Notes under the pieces: generated by a model | Seen by the model: the letters and a program-made list of their open reading frames with translations, nothing else | Databases searched by the model: none | Told to the model about the DNA's origin: nothing | Translations under genes and position numbers: made by a program | In this document: positions 1 through 7,694 of the stretch, one piece after another | How the letters are laid out: every line of letters begins with the position of its first letter | Position numbering within the stretch: the first letter of the stretch is position 1 | Assembly (NCBI RefSeq): GCF_001542405.1 | Contig: NZ_LNCD01000120.1 | Location: 1 to 64,000 of the forward strand | Reading direction: 5' to 3' | Source: Rhizobium altiplani | Lineage (GTDB): Bacteria > Pseudomonadota > Alphaproteobacteria > Rhizobiales > Rhizobiaceae | DNA: 64,000 nucleotides

Positions 1-420
1 GAGCTGGTGTCGGTCCAGTCCGGCCGCGGTGCGGCATTCGTTGTCGTTCGATTACCTGACGGACGCCGCCGTTCAATTCGCCGATCGATAACCGATCTTG
101 TAACCGCTTCGCCGGAAGCGCGAAGCGAGTCGAAGTCGGCGCCTCGCATCAGCGTTCGAACCCTGCTCACATTGATGCACCATTTGAACAGCATGGTTAC
201 CTCCCGTTCCAAGGAGGTGATTCGCGATGAACGTGCAATCAAAACCGTACCGCGTAGCGTCTCAGTCCCTCGTAAAGCTTCTTACCCCGAGCACGACAGT
301 CCCGCGTCCGTGGCTCGATCTGCCGCCGGAGACGCGGAAACAACTTGCTCAAAAACTTGCCCCCCTGTTGATGCGGATGCGGTCAATACGCGCGCCGACA
401 AAGGTGGATCGGCATGCTGA
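1..420 (+). CDS. DUF5372-like protein, first gene of a recombinase cassette (5' end outside window)
   Basis: The frame is open from base 1, so the start lies before the window. The visible part has a short conserved block, VVVRLPDGRRRSI near the beginning and PRISVRTLL about 45 residues later. I associate this block with the small DUF5372-type proteins that sit in front of large serine recombinases. Its function is unknown. The C-terminal third is low in predicted structure and overlaps the next small gene in another frame, so the true end could be shorter than the TGA at 418-420. The order of this gene, a 68-residue gene and the recombinase is tight and co-directional, which suggests one transcript. 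The family assignment comes from memory of the pattern and is moderate. Confidence 0.55.
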   Translation, partial: ELVSVQSGRGAAFVVVRLPDGRRRSIRRSITDLVTASPEARSESKSAPRISVRTLLTLMHHLNSMVTSRSKEVIRDERAIKTVPRSVSVPRKASYPEHDSPASVARSAAGDAETTCSKTCPPVDADAVNTRADKGGSAC

Positions 421-433
421 GAGCGACGAATAA
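227..433 (+). CDS. Small cassette protein between DUF5372-like gene and recombinase
   Basis: This is a 68-residue protein with no family I can name. The start is well supported: an almost perfect Shine-Dalgarno sequence, AAGGAGGTGA (210-219), lies just before the ATG. The middle carries RPWLDLPPETRKQLAQKLA, typical of small helical accessory proteins encoded next to serine recombinases, and the C-terminus is basic then acidic. It overlaps the preceding frame through 420 and the recombinase start by 20 bases, so it is probably translationally coupled to the recombinase. A role as recombination accessory or directionality factor would be a guess. Confidence 0.6.
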   Translation: MNVQSKPYRVASQSLVKLLTPSTTVPRPWLDLPPETRKQLAQKLAPLLMRMRSIRAPTKVDRHAESDE

Positions 434-2519
434 CCCGGACGAGCGCGTCACGGCCGAGCATCGCGGCAAGCTCGCCTACATCTATGTCCGCCAGTCTTCC
501 GTAAACCAGGTGCGCCATCATCAGGAAAGCACGGAGTTGCAGTATCGTCTGATCGATCGTGCCGTCGCTCTTGGCTGGCCACATGAACGCGTGCACGTCA
601 TCGATGAAGATCTCGGCAAATCCGGTTCGGGCTGCGTCGAGCGAGAGGGCTTCAAGAAGCTAATCGCGGAGATCGGGCTGGGAAACGCGGGGCTTGTCAT
701 CAGTCTTGACGCCTCCCGGCTCGCCCGTAACAACCGCGACTGGCATCAACTCCTCGATCTGTGCTCATTGTTTGGCGTCATCATCGCTGACGGCGAACGG
801 CTCTACGATCCGTGCGCTTATCACGACCGCCTGCTGCTGGGCTTGTCCGGCATCATGAGCGAGGCGGAGCTGCACCAGATCAAGCAACGCCTGCATCAGG
901 GTGAGCGCCAGAAAGCGGCACGCGGCGAATTGCGCCTTGGCCTTCCCGCCGGATTGGCTTACGACCGCTCAGGCCAAATCATCCTCAACCCCGATGAGGA
1001 GGTGCAGGCAAGGCTGTGCCTGGTCTTCAGCAAATTCCGCGAGTTAGGAAGCGCGCGGGCAGTGATGCGCTACCTACGCAAGGAGAATTTGCCGTTGCCA
1101 ATGCGCCCCCTTCGTGGTCCGGCGCCGCACGAAGTGGTTTGGCGTGAGGCCAGCAACCCGCGGGTGCTCAGCATTCTCCATAATCCCGGCTATGCTGGGG
1201 CCTATGTCTATGGTCGGCGGCGGCAGACGGGTGGACGCGTTCGCCAGGACGTTTATCGTCCGCGGACGACTAAGGTCCCCATCGCGGACTGGGAGGTCTG
1301 TTTGGAAGCGGCCCATCCTGGTTACATCGGCTGGGAGCAGTTCATGGAGAACCAACGGCGATTGGAGAACAACATCAACCGCTACGAAGCCGGCCATTCG
1401 GGCTTGCCGCGCAAGGGCGCCGCGCTGCTGCAGGGCATCGCTGTCTGCGGGCGGTGCGGTCGCCGGATGAGTTTGCGCTATAGCGGCCCTGCGGGAAACT
1501 ATCCCGTCTACGCATGCCGCGCCGACCGCGGCCACGACGGAGGGCCGTTATGCCAGGAGGTGCGCGCTCTGCCGGTCGATGCACGCGTCGAAAGCATTCT
1601 ACTCGAGGCTCTGACGCCGGACAGGATTGCTATCGCCGTCGCCGCACTGGGCCAGATGGAAGAGGAGGCCCGTCAACTCGAGCGTCAATGGGCTCTGCGG
1701 CGCGAACGTGCGCGCTACGAGGCGGAAAGGGCACGGCGCCAATATGATGCAGTCGAGCCAGAGAACCGCTTGGTGGCCCGTTCGCTGGAACGCGGATGGG
1801 AGGAAAAGTTGCGCGCGGCCGCGGCCATCGAGCAGGACTATGAACGGTGGCGGTCCGACGAGCCCCTGGTTCTCAGCGAGGCAGATCGCGACGGGTTATT
1901 GGCACTCGGAGAGAACCTGCCTGGCATCTGGCATGCCCCATTGACCACGGCGGCCGAGCGAAAGAGCATCTTACGCCTCATTATCTGCGAGGTCGTTCTC
2001 GATCAAAAACGGCTGCAAGGACAGGTCTGGATCAAGATCTTGTGGCAAACGGGAGCGACGAGCGAGCACTCTGTCCAAAGGCGCGTTCATACCTATGGCG
2101 ACTATATCGATATCGACAAATTACGAGCGCGCGTGACGGAGCTGAACGCCGCAGGCAAAATGGACAAGGAAATTGCGTCGGTACTGAACGCGGAAGGCTT
2201 CCGTGCCGCACAGAATTGCGCCTTCAAAGGTGACAATGTCTGGCTCTTGCGCAGGCGTTGGGGCATTCCAACCGTCAAAATCAACGGAACGAGCTCCAAC
2301 CCCGTCAGGTGGCCAGACGGAACCTATTCCGTTCAAGGAGCTGCTGCAGCTCTTGGCATTACGCCGCAGACCATCTTCAAATACCTGGCACGAGGCCTGA
2401 TTCAAGGCCGGCAGCTAGTGAAAGGACAACCATGGCAGATCGAACTGATGGAGGACCAGATCGACATTCTACGCGCTCGCGCTCAACGCAATAGACGATC
2501 GAGGAAACAGGCATCATGA
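414..2519 (+). CDS. Large serine recombinase
   Basis: This 701-residue site-specific DNA recombinase would cut and rejoin DNA through a 5'-phosphoserine link. An N-terminal resolvase domain spans about residues 20-165, with the catalytic motif Y-V-R-Q-S (Ser28) and a SRLARNNRD arginine motif. A recombinase domain follows at about 180-300. A zinc-ribbon at about 340-390 shows CGRCGRRM and later paired cysteines, and a charged coiled-coil lies at about 410-470. The C-terminus (about 645-690) carries a helix-turn-helix-like stretch, AAAALGITPQTIFKYLARG. The length fits large serine recombinases of transposon or phage type. It is the last gene of a three-gene cassette. The stop codon lies inside a reading frame resembling the end of IstB, so the cassette appears to abut an older IS21 element. 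Confidence 0.9.
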   Translation: MLRATNNPDERVTAEHRGKLAYIYVRQSSVNQVRHHQESTELQYRLIDRAVALGWPHERVHVIDEDLGKSGSGCVEREGFKKLIAEIGLGNAGLVISLDASRLARNNRDWHQLLDLCSLFGVIIADGERLYDPCAYHDRLLLGLSGIMSEAELHQIKQRLHQGERQKAARGELRLGLPAGLAYDRSGQIILNPDEEVQARLCLVFSKFRELGSARAVMRYLRKENLPLPMRPLRGPAPHEVVWREASNPRVLSILHNPGYAGAYVYGRRRQTGGRVRQDVYRPRTTKVPIADWEVCLEAAHPGYIGWEQFMENQRRLENNINRYEAGHSGLPRKGAALLQGIAVCGRCGRRMSLRYSGPAGNYPVYACRADRGHDGGPLCQEVRALPVDARVESILLEALTPDRIAIAVAALGQMEEEARQLERQWALRRERARYEAERARRQYDAVEPENRLVARSLERGWEEKLRAAAAIEQDYERWRSDEPLVLSEADRDGLLALGENLPGIWHAPLTTAAERKSILRLIICEVVLDQKRLQGQVWIKILWQTGATSEHSVQRRVHTYGDYIDIDKLRARVTELNAAGKMDKEIASVLNAEGFRAAQNCAFKGDNVWLLRRRWGIPTVKINGTSSNPVRWPDGTYSVQGAAAALGITPQTIFKYLARGLIQGRQLVKGQPWQIELMEDQIDILRARAQRNRRSRKQAS

Positions 2520-2679
2520 AATCATTGGTGATCCCGTGGTGGCAACCGCTATCCTCGATCGATTGCTGCACCATAGCCACGTGATAACAATCCGTGGTGA
2601 CAGCTACAGACTGCGAGAGAAACGTCGTAGTGGACTCCTACAGAAGCCCGCAACGACACTCGGCATGGAGAGCAACTAG
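2515..2679 (+). pseudogene. C-terminal remnant of IS21-family helper ATPase IstB
   Basis: A 54-codon open stretch beginning inside the recombinase stop region reads HEIIGDPVVATAILDRLLHH, then HSHVITIRGDSYRLREKR, and ends at a TAG. This is the typical last segment of IstB, the AAA+ helper of IS21 transposition. The N-terminal ATPase part is missing, and there is no start codon. It marks an old IS21 insertion truncated at its 5' side exactly where the recombinase gene ends. Confidence 0.8.
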
Positions 2680-2809
2680 CAATCCTTGGCGGACCAGATT
2701 TGTGTGTCGCCAGAGGACCAGTTCACGATGACGCTTGATACGGCATTCATGCCATGACGGTTCAACCTATCAACGATGGGTCATTTCGAACCAGAAGGAC
2801 GTGTCGCAA

Positions 2810-3480
2810 ATGCAGCTTGCACCGTACCTGCTTGATCAATGGTTGGCGAAATACGGATCCTCGCGATCCCCTATACTCTACGACCTGGCTTCGAGCGCGG
2901 GACCGACCTGGACATTGAGGGAACTGCTAGCTTTGGGAAACGAGGCGGTGAATGTCTCGGAAGTCGTTCTGGGCGACGTGCCTCCCGACGGCGACCCTGA
3001 TCTCCGAGGGGTGATCGCTGCGCTTTCCGACGTCGATCCGGAATGGGTCGTTGTGACGTCCGGTGCATCGGAGGCAATCGCGATCCTGCTTTGCATATCG
3101 GCCCAGCCGGATCACAATGTCCATATTCCGAACCCCGCATTTACTCCCTTCGAAGTTATGCGCAGGCATGGGGTTTGCAAACCCGTCGATACGAGTTGTC
3201 GCGGGACAACGGCTATCGGCAGGACGCCGATCAAATCCTTGCGGCTTCGGACCACAAGACCGTTTTGACGTTGGTCAATACGCCACACAATCTAGCGGGA
3301 ACGGTCTTGTGGCGCTGCGAGATTTCGGAGCTCGCAGCCGCCCTCCGAGACCACGGAACTCCCCTGGTTGTGGATGAAGCCCATCACCGAGTTTATTCTG
3401 GGACGGCGGAACGGTTGGCAGCAGGCATCGAAAATGTGATCGTCATCGGTGACATGGCGAAGGTATTTAGCCTTCGATCG
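2810..3480 (+). pseudogene. PLP-dependent aminotransferase, frameshifted and 3'-truncated
   Basis: This is the N-terminal half of a class I/II aminotransferase. Translation from ATG 2810 (GAAGGAC upstream) gives MQLAPYLLDQWLAKYG, then TSGASEAIAILL, typical of the cofactor-binding fold. Near 3170-3190 the homologous frame shifts by one base: the first frame continues as nonsense, while the other frame carries GYRQDADQILAAS, NTPHNLAGTVL and LVVDEAHHRVYSG. The sequence stops right after GDMAKVFSL, which contains the presumed PLP lysine, and then joins the reverse-oriented LuxR remnant. With a frameshift and no C-terminal domain it cannot make a working enzyme. It resembles aminotransferases of amino-acid or capreomycidine-synthase type, but the substrate cannot be told. 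Confidence 0.8.
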
Positions 3481-4036
3481 CCGCCGTCATACTCATGTCG
3501 AAGGCCTCGAGCGCAGCATCTATGCGCCCGATGCCGAGCGTCCTGGTTATGGCGCAGGCCGTGCCGAGACGCCCTGAGAGGTTCACCAGGGAGTGCAGCT
3601 GTGCCGGAGTAAACGGACCGAGACTTGGGAGCGTTGCAGGGCCAGACACCAGAGGCTGTCGCTCGACGCGACCTTGACCCCAGCGAACCATTGCAGTCCG
3701 TTCGGTGCGAGGAATTCCTGGTAGTAGGAACCTCGAAATGCTATCGGGGGTGAATATGTCGAAATCCGTAGCAACACCCCTCTGCACCAGCGTCGAAAGC
3801 ACTCCGTAGCGGACGTCGCGCTCGATCCAGCCACCCTCGACATAGGCCTCGAGCGAACGAACCTTGCTTTCGCTATGCGGCAGTCCTGGCAGATGATTGC
3901 CAGTGTCGAAAAGAACCGCACCGGTGCATCCGGTAGCGATGGTGACGGCGTTCATCGCCTCGTTCCATTTCGTTGGATCGAGTGCCGCCTCGACGAACGC
4001 GCGTTCTATGCTAGCAACGTCGAATTCCATCCCCAT
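3467..4036 (-). pseudogene. LuxR-type transcriptional regulator, HTH lost, two frameshifts
   Basis: Reading leftwards from ATG 4036 gives MEFDVASIERAFVEAALDP, the opening of a rhizobial LuxR-family regulator with an N-terminal ligand-sensing region. After TDFDIFTPDSI the homologous sequence moves to another frame (GSYYQEFLAPNGLQWFAGV, then SSDSLWCLALQRSQ). It returns to the first frame at SLGPFTPAQLHSLVNLSGR. It ends at FDMSMTAAIEG, just where the linker to the C-terminal LuxR helix-turn-helix should start. The DNA-binding domain is absent, and the 3' end is fused tail-to-tail with the broken aminotransferase. Confidence 0.75.
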
Positions 4037-4345
4037 GGCTCGGTCCCCCAACCGAAATCGCCCTGAGATAACCTGGCACCAGCCAATGGCCGGCTTCACC
4101 CCTCGCCTAAACGTCAGAGGATACTAATTTGCCTCCGTCCGCGTTGCAGCTGCACGATGCAGCCTCAAGCGGTTGGGATTGACCAGGGGGTGCGTTGTCA
4201 GTGGAGCGGCTCCCGGAATCGCGCAAACCTGCCAGCAAATGCAAATTGAACGGATAGTCCGTTTAGGCCGAAAGCATGCGTAATCGGGCGGTCCCGCAAG
4301 AGGCAAGCTCCTAGTACAATCCCGGTTCAACCGCGATGAAGGGAG
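4037..4345. other. Noncoding stretch before the IS110 transposase; left IS end and possible bridge-RNA region
   Basis: No convincing gene is present in these 309 bases. The IS110 transposase starts at 4346 with AAGGGAGATG immediately upstream. In IS110-group elements the noncoding leader can encode a structured bridge RNA that specifies target and donor DNA. I cannot fix the left end of the element or fold an RNA by eye, so this is a position to examine rather than a called RNA. Confidence 0.3.
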
Positions 4346-5380
4346 ATGACGATGTTCTATGCTGCTTTGGACGTGTCACTGCGCGCAGTGGCTATCTGCA
4401 TTATCGATGAGACTGGAAAAGTCAGGCTCGAACGCTCTGTGCCATCGGACGTTCCCGATATTGTCCGCTGCTTCGACGAGTTCGGCGAACCTATCCACGA
4501 GGTCGGGCTCGAAGCTGGCACGCTCACCCAGCACCTGACTTACGGTTTGACGGAGGCGGGCTTCGATGTCGTGTGCATGGAGGCTCGCCAAGTCAATGCT
4601 GCTCTTTCGGCCATGCGTAATAAGACGGACAAGAACGATGCGCGCGGCATTGCCCAGCTGCTTCGATCGGGTTGGTACAGCCGGGTACATGTGAAGAGCG
4701 TCGAAAGCCACTACACCCGAGCGCTACTTAGTAGCCGGAAGGTGATGCAGCGAAAATGCCTTGATCTCGAAAACGAGATTCGAGGGCTGCTCAAGGTCTT
4801 CGGCGTGAAGCTGCCCATACGCCTCAGGGGCGGTGCGTTTGAAGAGGCTGTCCGCGACACGATCGAAAACGATCCACCGCTCAGTCATGCGCTTTTGCCA
4901 ATGCTAGAGGTTAGGCAAATGCTCTTGGAGACATTCCTCGAGCTGGATCGACGTGTCCGGAAGGCCGCCAATCAAGACACCATAACCACCCGTTTCATGA
5001 GCGTTCCGGGCGTCGGATATGTCACGGCCCTGAGCTTCAAGGCAGCAGTCGATGACCCCGCTCGCTTTAAGAGCTCACGAACTGTCGGAGCCCACTTTGG
5101 ATTAACACCACGACGCTTCCAATCTGGTGAAAAAGACAATCCCGGCCGCATCTCACACGCTGGTGACGCCGATGTGCGCGCAACGCTCTACGCCGCGGCC
5201 AACGCGATGCTCATGCGATCGATTGCGTGGAGCAGCTTGAAAGCATGGGGTGTACGCCTCATGAAAACCAAAGGAAGACGGCGAGCCATTGTCGCTGTTG
5301 CCCGCAAAATTGCTGTCTTGCTCCATCGCATGTGGATTGACGGCACAGAATTCCGGTTCGGATTGGAGGCTGCAGCATGA
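4346..5380 (+). CDS. IS110-family transposase
   Basis: This 344-residue transposase carries a RuvC-like N-terminal domain. The DEDD acidic tetrad is visible at D9 (AALDVS), E56 (VGLEAG), D95 and D98 (TDKNDARG). A coiled-coil middle region leads to the C-terminal transposase domain at about 215-300, with SVPGVGYVTALSF, FGLTPRRFQSGEKD and GRISHAGDADVR. Ser270 in the last motif is the expected second catalytic residue. The gene looks complete and undamaged. Members move without terminal inverted repeats, and recent work shows bridge-RNA-guided recombination for IS110 elements. It lies in the decayed island next to tRNA-Phe. Confidence 0.93.
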   Translation: MTMFYAALDVSLRAVAICIIDETGKVRLERSVPSDVPDIVRCFDEFGEPIHEVGLEAGTLTQHLTYGLTEAGFDVVCMEARQVNAALSAMRNKTDKNDARGIAQLLRSGWYSRVHVKSVESHYTRALLSSRKVMQRKCLDLENEIRGLLKVFGVKLPIRLRGGAFEEAVRDTIENDPPLSHALLPMLEVRQMLLETFLELDRRVRKAANQDTITTRFMSVPGVGYVTALSFKAAVDDPARFKSSRTVGAHFGLTPRRFQSGEKDNPGRISHAGDADVRATLYAAANAMLMRSIAWSSLKAWGVRLMKTKGRRRAIVAVARKIAVLLHRMWIDGTEFRFGLEAAA

Positions 5381-5713
5381 ATTGAAATTGCCACCGAAAC
5401 CGATCCTGGCCGGATCGTCCCATGCGGACGACGGGATGGATGAAGCCGACTATGACTGCTGCGCTTCGAGCGCGTCCTTAAGCAAGGCTCTCCAGACCCT
5501 GATCCCATGCATGCGTGCAGCGGCTCCAAACGAACGCAGCCACCAGACTGCGGAGAGAAGCGTGACCCGCATGATCGATCAGGCCATCAAAGATCAGAAA
5601 GAGCTTGACCAAAATGCCCGATTAGAGAAGCGGTCATTAAGAGAAAGTGGCATCCAGCCAAGCCGGGCTTCTGGAAACTTGGCTAGATAAACACGACAAA
5701 ATGGGTGGTGAAA
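5381..5713. other. Noncoding stretch between the IS110 gene and tRNA-Phe
   Basis: About 330 bases hold the 3' noncoding part of the IS110 element, the right element end (not resolvable by eye) and the downstream flank of the tRNA. A frame running through it has no recognisable domain. I see no tRNA fragment repeat or clear terminator here. Confidence 0.4.
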
Positions 5714-5789
5714 TGGTGCCCAGAGCCGGAATCGAACCAGCGACACGCGGATTTTCAATCCGCTGCTCTACCAACTGAGCTATCTGGGC
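5714..5789 (-). tRNA. tRNA-Phe (GAA)
   Basis: The reverse strand gives a 76-base cloverleaf: acceptor GCCCAGA pairing with TCTGGGC, D-arm AGCTCAGTTGGTAGAGC, anticodon loop TTGAAAA with anticodon GAA, T-arm GGTTCGATTCC, and encoded CCA. The 3' end faces left, toward the mobile-element-rich region, which is the usual orientation for an island target. Confidence 0.97.
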
Positions 5790-5973
5790 TAACCCGCTTC
5801 GCAGACATTCTTTCCTGGGAAAGAACCGAAGGGCCTTGGTTCGCCCCGGAAGCGAGCGGGGTTATAGCATCTTGTCCGGACATGGCAAGCGCCAAATGAC
5901 AGTTTTTTGAGAAGCCTTGGAATTTTCCAAATTCATCAACGAATTTAATGGCTTCGCCCGTGGAAAAACGGAC

Positions 5974-6180
5974 CTATTCCTCATCATTGTAATCCGCCTT
6001 CGCCTCGTCGTCGGCAACGGAGATGGCGTATGAGCCGGAGAGCCAGCGCGAAAGATCGAGGTCGCGGCAGCGGTTCGAGCAAAACGGGTAGTGTTCGCGG
6101 TTGGACGGCTTGCCGCATTCCGGGCAGGGCCGCGTCTTGCGCAGCGGTTCGACCTTGGCGGTCTTGTTTTCGTCAGGCAT
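5974..6180 (-). CDS. yacG: YacG, zinc-binding inhibitor of DNA gyrase
   Basis: This is a 68-residue protein with the zinc-finger pattern CPECGKPS and later FCSNRCRDLDLSRWL, that is C-X2-C followed by C-X3-C, then a short acidic tail. YacG proteins bind the gyrase B subunit and block DNA binding, as known from E. coli. The start ATG has AAGGAA in front. The gene lies 18 bases after maf and is the last of the infA-maf-yacG run before tRNA-Phe. Confidence 0.92.
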   Translation of the reverse strand: MPDENKTAKVEPLRKTRPCPECGKPSNREHYPFCSNRCRDLDLSRWLSGSYAISVADDEAKADYNDEE

Positions 6181-6198
6181 CAGCGGTTCCTTCGAGGA

Positions 6199-6819
6199 TC
6201 AGCCCTCGGCCCACCGGCTATGCACGTCAAAGCCTTCGCCGGTCAGCAAAAGGATGGTTTCATAAAGCGGCAACCCAACAACGTTGGTGTAGGAGCCGAC
6301 CATCTTCTGCACAAATGTTCCGGCCAGACCCTGGATGCCGTAGGCGCCAGCCTTGCCGCGCCATTGCCCCGATGCAAGGTAGTTCTCGATCTCGAAACCG
6401 GAAAGGCGCTTGAAGCGAACCTTCGTCTCGACAATCTTCTGGCGGATCTTGCGGTCGGGCGTCACCAGGCAGACGCCGGTATAGACCCAGTGGCTGCGCC
6501 CGGACAAGAGATACAACGAGGCTGACGCCTCATCCGCGAACTCGGCCTTGCCAAGAATGCGGCGTCCGACAGCGACGACGGTATCGGCGGACAGGATGTA
6601 ACTGCCCTTCCACGTCATGTCGCCCTTGAGGGCGGCAAGTGCTGCCTCGGCCTTTTCCGTCGACAGGCGCCGGGCGAGCGAGCGCGGGTGCTCAGACTTT
6701 TTCGGCGTCTCGTCGATATCCATCGGCATGAGACGCGAAGGCTCGATCCCTGCCTGATTGAGCAGATCAACACGGCGGGGCGAGCCGGAAGCCAGAATGA
6801 GCTTGTATTTCAGCGCCAT
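6199..6819 (-). CDS. maf: Maf-family nucleotide pyrophosphatase
   Basis: This 206-residue Maf protein begins with the diagnostic LILASGSPRR, followed by SLARRLSTEKAEAA and ILSADTVVAVGRRILGK. These motifs form the active site of Maf house-cleaning enzymes that hydrolyse non-canonical or methylated nucleoside triphosphates to monophosphates. The cytosolic location is inferred. The length is normal. It is co-directional with infA upstream (56-base gap) and yacG downstream, a conserved arrangement in Rhizobiaceae. The exact substrate preference cannot be told from sequence alone. Confidence 0.93.
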   Translation of the reverse strand: MALKYKLILASGSPRRVDLLNQAGIEPSRLMPMDIDETPKKSEHPRSLARRLSTEKAEAALAALKGDMTWKGSYILSADTVVAVGRRILGKAEFADEASASLYLLSGRSHWVYTGVCLVTPDRKIRQKIVETKVRFKRLSGFEIENYLASGQWRGKAGAYGIQGLAGTFVQKMVGSYTNVVGLPLYETILLLTGEGFDVHSRWAEG

Positions 6820-6875
6820 GGAACCTCGACCACCGGAAGACGGAGAAAGCGGCCTTTCAAGCCTTGTATGCAGGC

Positions 6876-7094
6876 CTACTTGAAGCGGTAGGTGATGCGG
6901 CCCTTGGTCAGGTCGTAGGGCGTCATTTCAACGAGAACCTTGTCGCCGGCCAGAACGCGGATGCGGTTCTTGCGCATGCGGCCAGCAGTGTGAGCGATGA
7001 TCTCGTGTTCGTTTTCGAGCTTTACGCGGAACGTTGCGTTCGGCAGAAGCTCGGTCACAATACCCGGAAATTCGAGGACTTCTTCTTTAGGCAT
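6876..7094 (-). CDS. infA: Translation initiation factor IF-1
   Basis: This is the 72-residue OB-fold initiation factor that binds the 30S A site. The sequence MPKEEVLEFPGIVTELLPN, then GRMRKNRIRVLAGDKV, then ending GRITYRFK, is standard. The frame is open upstream to 7142, but the ATG at 7094 gives the family's exact length, so I use it. The intergenic region before it holds a perfect 20-base palindrome. Downstream come maf and yacG. Confidence 0.97.
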   Translation of the reverse strand: MPKEEVLEFPGIVTELLPNATFRVKLENEHEIIAHTAGRMRKNRIRVLAGDKVLVEMTPYDLTKGRITYRFK

Positions 7095-7134
7095 ATAGAG
7101 GTTTTCTTCCTGTGGGTTGAGATGACGGCGGCGG

Positions 7135-7154
7135 CCGCCCAAAATTTTGGGCGG
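7135..7154. promoter_or_regulatory. Perfect 20-base palindrome upstream of infA
   Basis: CCGCCCAAAATTTTGGGCGG is a perfect dyad lying 40 bases before the infA start and 58 bases after the phosphatase gene's stop. It could be a terminator-like hairpin for the upstream hisD operon or a binding site for a dimeric regulator. There is no T-run after it on the transcribed strand, so a simple Rho-independent terminator is not well supported. Confidence 0.5.
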
Positions 7155-7212
7155 AAACTACACAATCAACGAGGGTTTGTGAACCTAATTGATCGCGTTT
7201 CCGCCATTTGTT

Positions 7213-7689
7213 TCACGCCGAGTGCGCGGCAATGATGTTTCTTCTAACCAGCCGGCTCTCGATCAGTTCGGTCAGATGATCGCGGACTTGCCGGTAGCTG
7301 TCCAGAATCTGCTCTCGCGTGCCCTGAACAACGGTCGGATCGATGGTCGGCCAATAGACGACTTCGATGGCTTTCGACCGGGTCAGTTCGAGCGCTGCAT
7401 GGTGCGCTTGCGGCGAGAGCGAGATGATCAGGTCGAAGTAATCATCTTCCAGTTCTTCCAGCGTATGCGGATGATGCCGACCAAGAGAAAGGCCGATCTC
7501 CTCAAGCGCAACATCGACGAATGGGTCCCGCTCCCCCGAACGGACGCCCGCGGATCTGATATAGACGTTCGCAGGCAGCATGCTGCGGGCGATCACCTCG
7601 GCCATGGGGGAGCGAATGCAGTTCATGCCGCACATGAACAGGATGGCGCCCGGCCTTTTTTCTTCGCCTGCGTCGACTGGCGCTTCCAT
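7213..7689 (-). CDS. Low-molecular-weight protein-tyrosine phosphatase family protein
   Basis: This cytosolic protein of about 158 residues has the active-site P-loop CX5R near the N-terminus: C20 to R26 in FMCGMNCIRSPMAE. A later region has WPTIDPTVVQGTREQILDSYR in place of the classical aspartate-rich DPY motif. Such proteins are annotated as low-Mr tyrosine phosphatases or arsenate-reductase-like. The frame allows an ATG at 7719 overlapping the preceding gene. I prefer 7689, which leaves a 5-base gap and keeps the usual short lead before the P-loop. It is the last gene of the hisD transcript. Confidence 0.82.
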   Translation of the reverse strand: MEAPVDAGEEKRPGAILFMCGMNCIRSPMAEVIARSMLPANVYIRSAGVRSGERDPFVDVALEEIGLSLGRHHPHTLEELEDDYFDLIISLSPQAHHAALELTRSKAIEVVYWPTIDPTVVQGTREQILDSYRQVRDHLTELIESRLVRRNIIAAHSA

Positions 7690-7694
7690 CGGCC

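Noticed and set aside
5289..5690. 133-codon frame crossing the IS110 end
   Set aside because: It begins inside the transposase in another frame and has no domain.
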